A stretch of DNA of 64,000 nt from Nitrospirota bacterium (lineage in GTDB: Bacteria > Nitrospirota > UBA9217): the NCBI GenBank assembly GCA_035516965.1, contig DATIZR010000021.1, positions 1 through 64,000 on the forward strand, in the 5' to 3' direction. Shown piece after piece: positions 42,678 to 49,973 of this stretch. Position numbers and translations under genes: made by a program. Numbering within the stretch: position 1 is the stretch's first letter; each line of letters opens with the position of its first letter. The notes under the pieces are model-generated. The model made no database searches and was not told the origin of the DNA. It was given only the letters and a program-made list of their open reading frames with translations.

Positions 42678-42752
42678 TATCCTCATGGGACCCGTGGCTT
42701 TCCGTCCCCATCTTGCGATGGGTTTGGCTGTAACGGCCAAGCAGTTTGCTGT
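42664..42752 (-). promoter_or_regulatory. Cyclic-di-GMP-I (GEMM) riboswitch
   Basis: Reading leftward: AGCCAAACC, stem CCCATC-GCAA-GATGGG closed by a GNRA tetraloop, then GGACGGAAAGCC, ACGGGTCCC, and GGATAGCCGGGTTGCC. This is the order of the GEMM-I consensus (GCAAACC, GNRA loop stem, GGACGCAAAGCC, tetraloop-receptor arm, TAGCCGGGTTGCC). It leads into the terminator at 42634 and then the pentapeptide-repeat gene. One consensus position (C of ACGCAAAG) is G here. Predicted to turn transcription on when c-di-GMP is high. Confidence 0.85.
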
Positions 42753-42815
42753 GTTTGCAATCCGCTCAATATATTGACTATTTGTTTGCCGATCAGGCAA
42801 ACCTCAGATTTCCTG

Positions 42816-42854
42816 AAACAAAAAAAGCCCGCCACGAAAGGATTCGCGGCGGGC
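42816..42854 (-). terminator. Strong terminator upstream of the riboswitch
   Basis: GCCCGCC(GCGAATCCTTTCG)TGGCGGGC hairpin at 42827-42854 followed on the minus strand by TTTTTTTG. It lies 284 nt past the acid-phosphatase stop at 43138 and 100 nt ahead of the riboswitch. It ends either the acid-phosphatase transcript or a separate structured leader (42860-42960). Confidence 0.85.
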
Positions 42855-42965
42855 TTCAAGGTACCCCGATCAGGGGCCAAAAAGTACCCTACGATTACGT
42901 CAGGAATAACTGTCCGGATGGAGAGCGTTACTTCCAACCGGGCAAGAGTACCTCACGACGAAGAA
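42855..42965 (-). other. Structured leader-like RNA segment of unknown type
   Basis: Minus strand contains the stems GAGGTACTC, CCGGTTGGA/TCCATCCGG and GGCCCC-TGAT-CGGGG followed by the terminator at 42827. I find no match to the GEMM core or another riboswitch I know. No gene starts between it and the GEMM element, so with the terminators the two would form a tandem leader. Confidence 0.3.
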
Positions 42966-43006
42966 AGCGTACTATTTACTTCTTTTCACCACTTTATTAT
43001 TCGTAC

Positions 43007-43034
43007 GTTACAATTTGATGAAAGGATGGTTACT
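43007..43034 (-). promoter_or_regulatory. Possible Pho box upstream of the structured leader
   Basis: Minus strand AGTAAC (43034), TTTCAT (43023) and TGTAAC (43012) lie 11 bp apart each. Two of the three units deviate from TGTAAY. Position fits control of the pentapeptide/phosphatase transcript. Confidence 0.35.
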
Positions 43035-43137
43035 TTCCTGTGAATATTTGGTAATCGTCGCATCGTCAGGAAAAGGCTTCTCCAATATTTTCAATTACTC
43101 ATAAAAACATCACTGCACATGATTTGAGCTTTGCGTC

Positions 43138-44529
43138 TTAGCGTGCCGGCGACGACAGCGGAGCCGATGCCAGGTCGAGGGCATTAGTCAGGTCGTTTGC
43201 CGCTGCGTCGCGCGAGCCCAAGGGCATCAGATTCCATCGGCGTTCGATAAGCTTCAGAATAGATGTCGTGTCGTACTCTGTGTGATCGACAAACCCTTTC
43301 TTGGCAAAGGGAGATATGATGATTGCAGGCACTCTCGCGCCAGGTCCCCAACGGTCACTCTTCGGAGGGGCCACATGGTCCCACCGGCCGCCGTTCTCGT
43401 CATAGGTGATGATGATCACGCTGTCGTTCCAATAAGGGCTTTCCTGCACGGCCTTGACGAGTTCCGCCACGTGCTGCTGGCCGAAAAGGAGCGCGGCATA
43501 CCCGGGATGTTCGTTGTAGGAGCCGTTCGGCTTGATGAAGGTCACCGAGGCCAATGCGCCTTTTTTCAGGTCCGTGATAAATTCCTTCTCGTCCTTGAGA
43601 TGCGTTGCCTTGGCCGGTGTGTTGTCGGCGAAATTTGCGAAATAGGCAAAAGGCTGGTGATGGAACTGAAAATCTCCGGCCGGTTTTCCGGCGAGGGCGT
43701 CGTTCCATCCGCCGGAATACCATGTCCAGGAAACGCTCTTCGCCGATAGCAGGTCTCCGATTGTCGGCTGGGTCTGAAGGGGGACAAGGTCCTTTGCGCT
43801 GTCCGGGTGAGGCTGGTTTACGGAGTAGGCGGTATTGACCACGAAGCCGTCAGGCGTTACGGCGCCGTCTTTTTCAAGGACCCCCTTCAGATCGAGTTTT
43901 ACTCTCATCGAGGTCGGCGCGTCAGGCCAGACCGGTGTGCAGGCGCAGACAAGCCAAAAATGGTTTAAAAACGAGCCGCCGAAGGCCGCCTGAAAGAAAT
44001 TGTCGGCGATCGTGTATTGCTTAGCCAGCCTTCCCTCGGGCAGGTCGCTGGCATCAACATAGCTCATGACGAGTCCGGGATTGTCGCTCCAGGCCGCGAA
44101 CTTGTCCATTTTGCCTCCATCGATCTGGAGCTGATTCTGGTAGAAGCGATGCACGAGGTCCCCTGTTTTTTCGTTCCAGGGAACATATTGGGCCAGATCG
44201 TACGGCTTTGCCGGCATCTGCTCTGGAAAACGAAGGTCATCCACGGGAGGCTTCAGACTGGTGTCCAACGGCCGCTTGAGAGTTTTCAGCGGCTTGCCCT
44301 CCTTGTCCACCTGATTCACCGCATCTCCCGCATTCGCGAGACCGTTCGCGCCGGGAAACTTGCCGTAAAGGCCGTCAAAGCTCCAGTTCTCCTGGTAGAT
44401 GACGATGACATGATTGATTTTCGACTGGAGCGCATCCGTTTTTGGGTCCGCGGCTTGCACGAACCGTGTGCAAAAAATCAGCGCCGCAGACAATGCAATA
44501 ACCCTTGCGTAGCGATAGAAATTGGGCAT
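43138..44529 (-). CDS. Secreted acid phosphatase / phospholipase C-type phosphoesterase (AcpA-like)
   Basis: 463 aa, start behind AAGGAGGACGAG. Signal peptide 1-26 (VQA). Phosphoesterase family PF04185 signatures: NHVIVIYQENWSFDGLYG near residue 40 (the E-N pair that binds metal/nucleophile region), FGGSFLNHFWLVCACTP (about 190), and the C-terminal metal site TYDENGGRWDHVAPP followed by GPGARVPAIIISPFAKKG. Francisella AcpA and PlcC belong here; substrates range from phosphomonoesters to phospholipids. Fourth phosphohydrolase of the cluster, encoded upstream of the riboswitch in a separate transcription unit. Confidence 0.9.
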   Translation of the reverse strand: MPNFYRYARVIALSAALIFCTRFVQAADPKTDALQSKINHVIVIYQENWSFDGLYGKFPGANGLANAGDAVNQVDKEGKPLKTLKRPLDTSLKPPVDDLRFPEQMPAKPYDLAQYVPWNEKTGDLVHRFYQNQLQIDGGKMDKFAAWSDNPGLVMSYVDASDLPEGRLAKQYTIADNFFQAAFGGSFLNHFWLVCACTPVWPDAPTSMRVKLDLKGVLEKDGAVTPDGFVVNTAYSVNQPHPDSAKDLVPLQTQPTIGDLLSAKSVSWTWYSGGWNDALAGKPAGDFQFHHQPFAYFANFADNTPAKATHLKDEKEFITDLKKGALASVTFIKPNGSYNEHPGYAALLFGQQHVAELVKAVQESPYWNDSVIIITYDENGGRWDHVAPPKSDRWGPGARVPAIIISPFAKKGFVDHTEYDTTSILKLIERRWNLMPLGSRDAAANDLTNALDLASAPLSSPAR

Positions 44530-44671
44530 CTCGTCCTCCTTCGTATTAGTCGTTTTTTATAGAGCGATTAGAGTTCACTTGCGTCAATGGACGCCATGGA
44601 TTTGCGGCAGTTGAAGCGCCTGGCTGGCCGGCAGGACGTTACGAAGCTTTCTTCCCAACATCCGCCCCTTT

Positions 44672-45055
44672 TTATGGACATTGCTCCGTTGCTTCCATCA
44701 AATTATTCGAACCGCTGTACTGCTGGTAACATGCGGCTTGGCTCGCAGTCGCTGATCCGATGAAGCCCCCCGCAGATGATTTGTCCGGCGGGGTCTCACG
44801 CATGTACGAGCAGGAGATCGTTCCGCCGCAGAGCTGCCAGGCTCGGCTCCGTTCGACCCCGTTCTCATTGTTCGTTGCCACGCTCCAGGTCGAGACCGGC
44901 TCTCCCGATGACTCTCCGGATCCGCCGCAGCCGGCGAGCAGCGCGAGCACGACCAGGCCGAGAAAACAGAAGATCGCTCCTTTGACCGCGTCGTCGGCCC
45001 TTTCCCGCTGCCGCTGTTCCCTGATCGCCTTGCGCCATACCTTCCTCACGTTCAT
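44672..45055 (-). CDS. Small lipoprotein
   Basis: 127 aa from the ATG at 45055 behind AGGGAGGAG. Long basic N-terminus (VRKVWRKAIREQRQRERADD) followed by a hydrophobic segment ending in the lipobox LLAGC (about Cys42), then a Gly/Ser linker and a small domain with four more Cys (QLCGGTISCSY, AACYQQY, EQCP). The cysteine-rich end may form two disulfides. No family recognised. It follows the EPS operon terminator, so it has its own transcript or relies on readthrough. Confidence 0.65.
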   Translation of the reverse strand: MNVRKVWRKAIREQRQRERADDAVKGAIFCFLGLVVLALLAGCGGSGESSGEPVSTWSVATNNENGVERSRAWQLCGGTISCSYMRETPPDKSSAGGFIGSATASQAACYQQYSGSNNLMEATEQCP

Positions 45056-45092
45056 GACTTGTTCTCCTCCCTGGACACTCGCTGCCAGCTGT

Positions 45093-45142
45093 GAAAAAAA
45101 CGAGCCCGAAGTGAGAAGCGCGCGCATCTTCCCGCTTCGGGC
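45093..45142 (-). terminator. Terminator at the end of the EPS operon
   Basis: GCCCGAAG..GAAG / CTTC..CTTCGGGC stem (45104-45142) followed on the minus strand by TCGTTTTTTTC. It lies 27 bp past the 45-aa gene and closes the leftward EPS/exosortase gene run. Confidence 0.9.
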
Positions 45143-45169
45143 TTTCTGGCACCCGGCAAAGGACCTGTA

Positions 45170-45307
45170 TCATTTGTTCTTCAATATTTCTTCGAACTGC
45201 TCCACTCGCTCGACTGTCCCGCGGGTGAACTTGATCTTGATCGAACCCGTGAACTTCTTGTCCATGAGTATCTTGACGAAATTGATGATCTGAGTCAGTT
45301 TTTCCAT
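45170..45307 (-). CDS. 45-aa conserved-looking small protein at the end of the EPS operon
   Basis: Starts at the ATG 45307 behind GGTGGAG: MEKLTQIINFVKILMDKKFT, then GSIKIKFTRGTVERVEQFEE and ILKNK. One helix, a central pair of strands (GSIKIKF) and a C-terminal helix; no membrane segment. The period of hydrophobic residues and the good ribosome site argue for a real gene. It sits 33 bp after the kinase-like gene and just before the operon terminator. Function unknown. Confidence 0.65.
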   Translation of the reverse strand: MEKLTQIINFVKILMDKKFTGSIKIKFTRGTVERVEQFEEILKNK

Positions 45308-45339
45308 CGCTCCACCTTTTGCTTTTTTAGCAATTTCCG

Positions 45340-46143
45340 CTAGCAGCGGTTCAGGACCAGCCCCAGGATCTTCTCCTGCGGAAGATACTGGAGCGCCTTC
45401 CCGACGTCATCCATTGAGGTCTTGCCGGCCCGAACAACAATGAGGATCTTGTCGACGAGGGGCGCCATCGTCAGCACGTCTGCGCCGGTCAGGATGGGAG
45501 GCATGTCGAAAATGATATAGCGGTCGGGATAGCGCACCTTCATGCTGGGCACCAGTTCCCGCATGCGGGGAGAGCCGAGGATCTCGGCGCTTTCATGCAG
45601 CAGGCGGCCTCCGGAAATAAGCGTCATTTTCTCTATGCCGGCCCAGGTGATCAGTTCGGAAACGGGCGAGCTTCCGGCAAGGTAATCCATGAGCCCCTGT
45701 TCGCCGCCGCTGCCAAGGTATTTATGGATGCTTTGCTGTTTCAGATCGCCGTCGACGAGCATGACCGTATGCTGGAACTCCCGCGCGATCGCGATGGCGA
45801 GATTGATGGCGGTGATTGTTTTTCCCTCGCCCGGGAGCGCGCTGGTGACCATGATCGTGTTGGCACCCGACTCCCTGGTCCGCTGCAGTATCTGCGTTCG
45901 CAATATTCTGTAGGACTCCGCCTCCCTGGCGTCGTCCAGGTTCAGGAGACAACGGTTCCGGGCGAGGACCTGCGGATCCAGCTTGACCGACCGTGACTGG
46001 ACGTAGGCCGGTGATATCCATCCTGCCTGTTCCCTGTCCTGTTCTGAAGCATTGTCCCGGAAAGAAGGCTGCGACTTTTTCGGTCGCCCATTTCCGTTGT
46101 TTCGCCTGATCAGGGCAACTGTTTCCTTGATCCTGTGAATCAT
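45340..46143 (-). CDS. CpsD/CapB-type BY-kinase-like ATPase of EPS synthesis
   Basis: 267 aa from the ATG at 46143 behind AAAGGAG. P-loop ATPase with Walker A SALPGEGKT (101-109), Walker A' MLVDGDLKQ (about 128-136) and Walker B-type IIFDMPPIL. It should pair with the Wzc-type membrane protein encoded just upstream (46175-47746), which supplies the activating cytoplasmic segment. The C-terminus stops at LGLVLNRC without the tyrosine-rich tail that normally takes autophosphorylation, so kinase activity on itself is doubtful. Confidence 0.88.
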   Translation of the reverse strand: MIHRIKETVALIRRNNGNGRPKKSQPSFRDNASEQDREQAGWISPAYVQSRSVKLDPQVLARNRCLLNLDDAREAESYRILRTQILQRTRESGANTIMVTSALPGEGKTITAINLAIAIAREFQHTVMLVDGDLKQQSIHKYLGSGGEQGLMDYLAGSSPVSELITWAGIEKMTLISGGRLLHESAEILGSPRMRELVPSMKVRYPDRYIIFDMPPILTGADVLTMAPLVDKILIVVRAGKTSMDDVGKALQYLPQEKILGLVLNRC

Positions 46144-46174
46144 CGGTTCACTCCTTTGCGCCGTAGCGGCGTCG

Positions 46175-47746
46175 TTACATGGCAGTGTGTCGCATAACAC
46201 GGATCCAGAGGATATCCATATCCATCACAAAGAAATGGATAGCCAGGGCGATGATCACTATAAAGAGGAACGAAGAGACGGCGGCTATTTTCAACCGTTT
46301 CTTTTTTCGCAGTTCTTCCTCGATTGTTACGATCTCCGGGATTTCCGCCAGAACAGGGAAAGGGAATGTCCTGGCCAGATCCTCCGTCTTCCGGGCGGAC
46401 CGGTCGGATGCTTCCTGGAAGGACGCGGTCCCCGCTCCGGACCCTATGCCGAGAATGAGCCCGATCAGAAGAATGGCCGGACGGTTCGGGCGTACCGGTT
46501 TTTCGGGGAGCCTTGCCGGATCGATCAGCGTGAACCGTTCGCCCATCTGCTCCTTTTCCAGGCCATGGGCCACTTTGGATTCCATGTACTTCCTCATGAG
46601 ATCGTCATATTTGGCCTGGGTATTGTTCCTCTCGACCGTCAGCTTCTTGTACCCCTCCTCTACTTTGGGCGACGCTTCCAGCCTGCGCCGGTAATCCTCC
46701 TGCTTTCGGTCGAGGTCCTCGAGCTGAAGCTTGACGGACTTGATCTCGGCCCGGATGCTTGCCAGCTGAGAAGAGAGCGCGACGTATGCCGGATTGTCCG
46801 GCTTTTCCTGAACATCGGGTTCGCTCGCCCATTCCTGAAGTTTCTTCTCCAGAACAGCTATCTCGGCCTTGGTCTTGATAACGTCGGGGTATTCCTCGGA
46901 ATATCGCGCTTTGAGGGCGACAAGGGCGACACGCAGCTCCTTCAGCCGGTCTTTATTCTGGTTGATCGTGTCCGGCGCCATTGTGGCCAGTTCGGTCTGG
47001 TAATAGCCCTCCTTTTCCCTGAGCGACCGGAGCTGCTCATTCAACTGGTCCCGGTTCCGCTCGTTCCAGTCGAGGGACTGCAGGTTGAACTGGAGCAGTT
47101 CAGGCAGGGCCTGATTGTGCCGCTCTTTATAAACGGCGATTTTCCTTTCCAGGTCGCCCAGCGTAGCCTGAACGGATTTCATTTCCTCATCCAGAAACCT
47201 CGTTGTTCCCTCCGTCTGCTGCCCCACGACCTTCATGTTCTCCTCGAGATAGAGGGACGCGAGGACATTCGCCACCTGCTGGACCACCTGGGGATTGTTC
47301 CCCTCGTAGGAGACCGTAAACGCGATGGTAGCAGCCGTTTTCTGTCCCGTCCGCCGGTCAATGACGTCGGCCATGATTGTCTCGAACTTAATGTCCTTCT
47401 TCCGCATGTCCTCGATGATCTCCTCCGAAGTCATCTTGTCGCGCTTGTCCGCATACAGGTTGAAGCGGTTGATGATCTCGAGAAGCCGCGCAGCGCTCAT
47501 GATCCGCTGGTTGATGGTCTGCAGCCGCTGCTCTGCGTAGCTTGTCACGGCGGTCATCACATATTCCCGGGAAATCTCCTGTTCCTCGATAAGGATCGTG
47601 GACGTGGAGCGGTAGACGGGCTTCCAGATGATGAGGACCAGCACGGAAAGCAGAGGGACGCAGAGCATAGGGACGATGAGCGCCCAGCGCCGTCTTTTGA
47701 TGATCTTGACGACATCCTCGATAGTCGTTATTTTGGCTTTTTCCAT
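46175..47746 (-). CDS. Wzc/XrtA-type polysaccharide chain-length determinant (GNVR protein)
   Basis: 523 aa, start behind AGGAGCG. N-terminal helix (about 20-42), Wzz-type domain, a long periplasmic coiled coil (about 190-410), the GNVR-like proline motif IDPARLPEKPVRPNRP (about 435) and a last pair of helices (about 450-470 and 490-512). There is no P-loop, which is supplied by the next gene. It controls polymer length and links to the outer-membrane export protein. The strong GNVR-type layout matches exosortase-associated EPS clusters. Confidence 0.9.
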   Translation of the reverse strand: MEKAKITTIEDVVKIIKRRRWALIVPMLCVPLLSVLVLIIWKPVYRSTSTILIEEQEISREYVMTAVTSYAEQRLQTINQRIMSAARLLEIINRFNLYADKRDKMTSEEIIEDMRKKDIKFETIMADVIDRRTGQKTAATIAFTVSYEGNNPQVVQQVANVLASLYLEENMKVVGQQTEGTTRFLDEEMKSVQATLGDLERKIAVYKERHNQALPELLQFNLQSLDWNERNRDQLNEQLRSLREKEGYYQTELATMAPDTINQNKDRLKELRVALVALKARYSEEYPDVIKTKAEIAVLEKKLQEWASEPDVQEKPDNPAYVALSSQLASIRAEIKSVKLQLEDLDRKQEDYRRRLEASPKVEEGYKKLTVERNNTQAKYDDLMRKYMESKVAHGLEKEQMGERFTLIDPARLPEKPVRPNRPAILLIGLILGIGSGAGTASFQEASDRSARKTEDLARTFPFPVLAEIPEIVTIEEELRKKKRLKIAAVSSFLFIVIIALAIHFFVMDMDILWIRVMRHTAM

Positions 47747-47760
47747 AAACGCTCCTGTGG

Positions 47761-49152
47761 TTACTTGTACTGACTCGAACTGCAGTACGGGAAGCGGGCC
47801 GTCAGGCGGATGAAGTACAGATCCCTGTACGCCGTGCCCGATACCGTGTAGTCGATCCGCGCGTGCTCGTATGACGCTTCGAGTGCCAGGTCCCTTTCGC
47901 CGCTCATTTGGAAAAGGTCATACCGGATGAGCGGAGAGAGGTTGACGCTGGTCTGGGTAAGGACGTGCTCGGAAATGTATCTGGTGTACCCAGCCGTCAG
48001 ACTGACCGACAGTTCACGCGTCATCTGATGCCGGGCAGTGAACGACAAAGCTTCGCGCTCGGCCGGCGCCCTGTGACCCGAGGCAAGATAGGCCATGGTG
48101 AAATCCTGAACATAAGAAAGCCCGGCGCTCGTGTATTGCCCATTATAGTTCAGGGAAAAGTCGCCCGTTCCCGCCGTTTCGGTATTGTCCAGACGTTCCC
48201 TGACAACGATTAACTCAGTGCCGTTGGGAACCCCCTGGTTCACAAATGTTTCCGCGTCTGTACGGCGATAGCCGCCGTCCATGTGGGTACTCCAGGTCTC
48301 ACTGATGTCGTAGGAAAAACCGATGGTACCCGCGACATTGATGGTTCTCGAATCAGGCACGACATTCTGGCCGTAGATGAGATACTGGCTGTAACCCGTG
48401 TTAAGCATGCCTTTCACCCGGTGAAGATACGCGCCCAGATCGACGACAAGTCCGGCCTGCGCGTCATGGGTCGTGTCGCGATACTGCGGATTTTCGTAGG
48501 AGTCCCAGCCGTATTGGTACCCTGCCGTGAACGATGTTTGTTCCGTCAGCTGATATCCCGCGGACACCGAAGAGTTGATCCGCTGAAAAGGCGACGCTGC
48601 AAAAGGCAGTGTCGTCGCTGATGCAGACGTGCTTCCTCCGGCGGTATTCGAGCTGCCGGTCGGGCCTCCGCCGCCTGTACCGGTACCGCTTCCGCCACTG
48701 CCGGTACCGCCTCCGCTGCTGGTGTTTGAGAACACCATGCCAGGCTGCGGTCCGGGAAAGGCCGGCCCTGTATCCAGGCTCGGATTGAAAGTTTTTTGGT
48801 ATCCTGCGCCCGCGGAGATCGAAAGCAACGGAGTGGCTGCATATCGCACGCTGCCGCTGTACTGCTGATCGGTTGCATTGAGCTCATCGTTCCGGGAATA
48901 GAGATGCCGGTCCAGGCGGAGCGACAGCATGGGATCGAGCCGTTCAGTCCTGTCGGCCCACTCAAATCCGGGCGACAGGGTGGTGATATAATCCTTTCTG
49001 ACATAGTCCGCGTCAGTCGATAGCAGGATATTGCTGTTATATTCCTCCCTCACGGCCAGGGACGGAACAAAGCAGATCTCGGCTCCCCGGGCCATCGCCG
49101 TGAAGGCAAACAGGAGCAGGACCAGTGAGACGATGCGTCCGGCATTCATCAC
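47761..49152 (-). CDS. Outer-membrane beta-barrel protein of the EPS/exosortase cluster
   Basis: 463 aa with a signal peptide (about 1-23, ending ARG-A). The mature part is a series of 10-14-residue amphipathic strands with aromatic ends (LSLRLDRHLYSRND, TSFTAGYQYGWDSY, RELSVSLTAGYTRY, FIRLTARFPYC) interrupted by a Gly/Ser/Thr-rich insertion (about 150-180). It resembles the PEP-CTERM-system-associated barrel family (BBP2-like). Likely role: secretion or anchoring of the polysaccharide. It overlaps the upstream Wza-type gene stop by 4 bp. Confidence 0.82.
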   Translation of the reverse strand: MMNAGRIVSLVLLLFAFTAMARGAEICFVPSLAVREEYNSNILLSTDADYVRKDYITTLSPGFEWADRTERLDPMLSLRLDRHLYSRNDELNATDQQYSGSVRYAATPLLSISAGAGYQKTFNPSLDTGPAFPGPQPGMVFSNTSSGGGTGSGGSGTGTGGGGPTGSSNTAGGSTSASATTLPFAASPFQRINSSVSAGYQLTEQTSFTAGYQYGWDSYENPQYRDTTHDAQAGLVVDLGAYLHRVKGMLNTGYSQYLIYGQNVVPDSRTINVAGTIGFSYDISETWSTHMDGGYRRTDAETFVNQGVPNGTELIVVRERLDNTETAGTGDFSLNYNGQYTSAGLSYVQDFTMAYLASGHRAPAEREALSFTARHQMTRELSVSLTAGYTRYISEHVLTQTSVNLSPLIRYDLFQMSGERDLALEASYEHARIDYTVSGTAYRDLYFIRLTARFPYCSSSQYK

Positions 49153-49745
49153 GGTACGACGACTACGTCGCCTCGCTTGAGATGGATGTTCTGCTCCAGA
49201 TGCGTTCCGTCCACCACCTCATCGTAATCGAAGGGGAATATGGTGGTTTCGTTGCTACCGTGACGGAATATCCTGATCTTGCGCCCTTTGGCGAAAACGT
49301 TGAGCCCCCCGGCCGTGGCCAGGGCCTGCAGGACGTTCACGTCGACACCCAGCATGAACCGGCCCGGACTATTCACCTTGCCGATGACATAGATGATCAT
49401 GCTGTTGATCTGCTTTACGTCGATGGAAAGCACGACTTCCGGGACGAAGCGCTTCAGTTTTCCCTCCATCTCCGATTTCAGTTCGAACACGGTCTTGTCC
49501 GCGGTGGGGATATCTCCGATAAGCGGGAACGAGATGAACCCGTCCGGCCTGACCACGCAGGATCTTGTCAAGGCCTCGTCCTTCCAGACGGATATATCCA
49601 GTACATCTCCCGGACCGATAAGATAGCCCTGTTCCGCGATTCCCGCCGCCGGCGACGGAGTCGGTTCGCCCAATCCCGCGGCAAGGGCCGGAGACGAGAG
49701 GCCCAGCAGTCCTGCCATTACCAGCGCCAGTATTATTCGCACCAT
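49149..49745 (-). CDS. Wza/EpsA-type polysaccharide export protein
   Basis: 198 aa from the ATG at 49745 (AAGGAAA upstream). Signal peptide 1-23 (PALA). Poly_export domain: YLIGPGDVLDISVWKDEALT RSC region (about 42-65), then SLBB domain (about 120-190: IYVIGKVNSPGRFMLGVDVN, VLQALATAGGLNVFAKG). No lipobox Cys is present, unlike E. coli Wza. It forms the periplasmic/outer-membrane channel component of the EPS exporter. Confidence 0.92.
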   Translation of the reverse strand: MVRIILALVMAGLLGLSSPALAAGLGEPTPSPAAGIAEQGYLIGPGDVLDISVWKDEALTRSCVVRPDGFISFPLIGDIPTADKTVFELKSEMEGKLKRFVPEVVLSIDVKQINSMIIYVIGKVNSPGRFMLGVDVNVLQALATAGGLNVFAKGRKIRIFRHGSNETTIFPFDYDEVVDGTHLEQNIHLKRGDVVVVP

Positions 49746-49973
49746 TTTCCTTTGTTCCTCCTGACAATATTGAGAAGAGCTTAGACCGACATTAAATTCG
49801 ATATTATCCGCAGATGACACAGACTCAGCAGATTAATGCAAAATTCATTGCTCCTATTTTAAATCTGCCTGAATCTTCGTATTCAGCGAATAGGTCTGGC
49901 CTGGCCATGTCTGCTCTCGTTTGAGCGGAACCCCCCGGCATCAGCCGGGGGATTGCAAGTCGAGGGATTCAGA

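Noticed and set aside
46187-47773. Long 528-aa open frame on the plus strand
   Set aside because: Lies entirely antisense to the Wzc-type gene, whose motifs and ribosome site are convincing; it is a shadow of codon bias.
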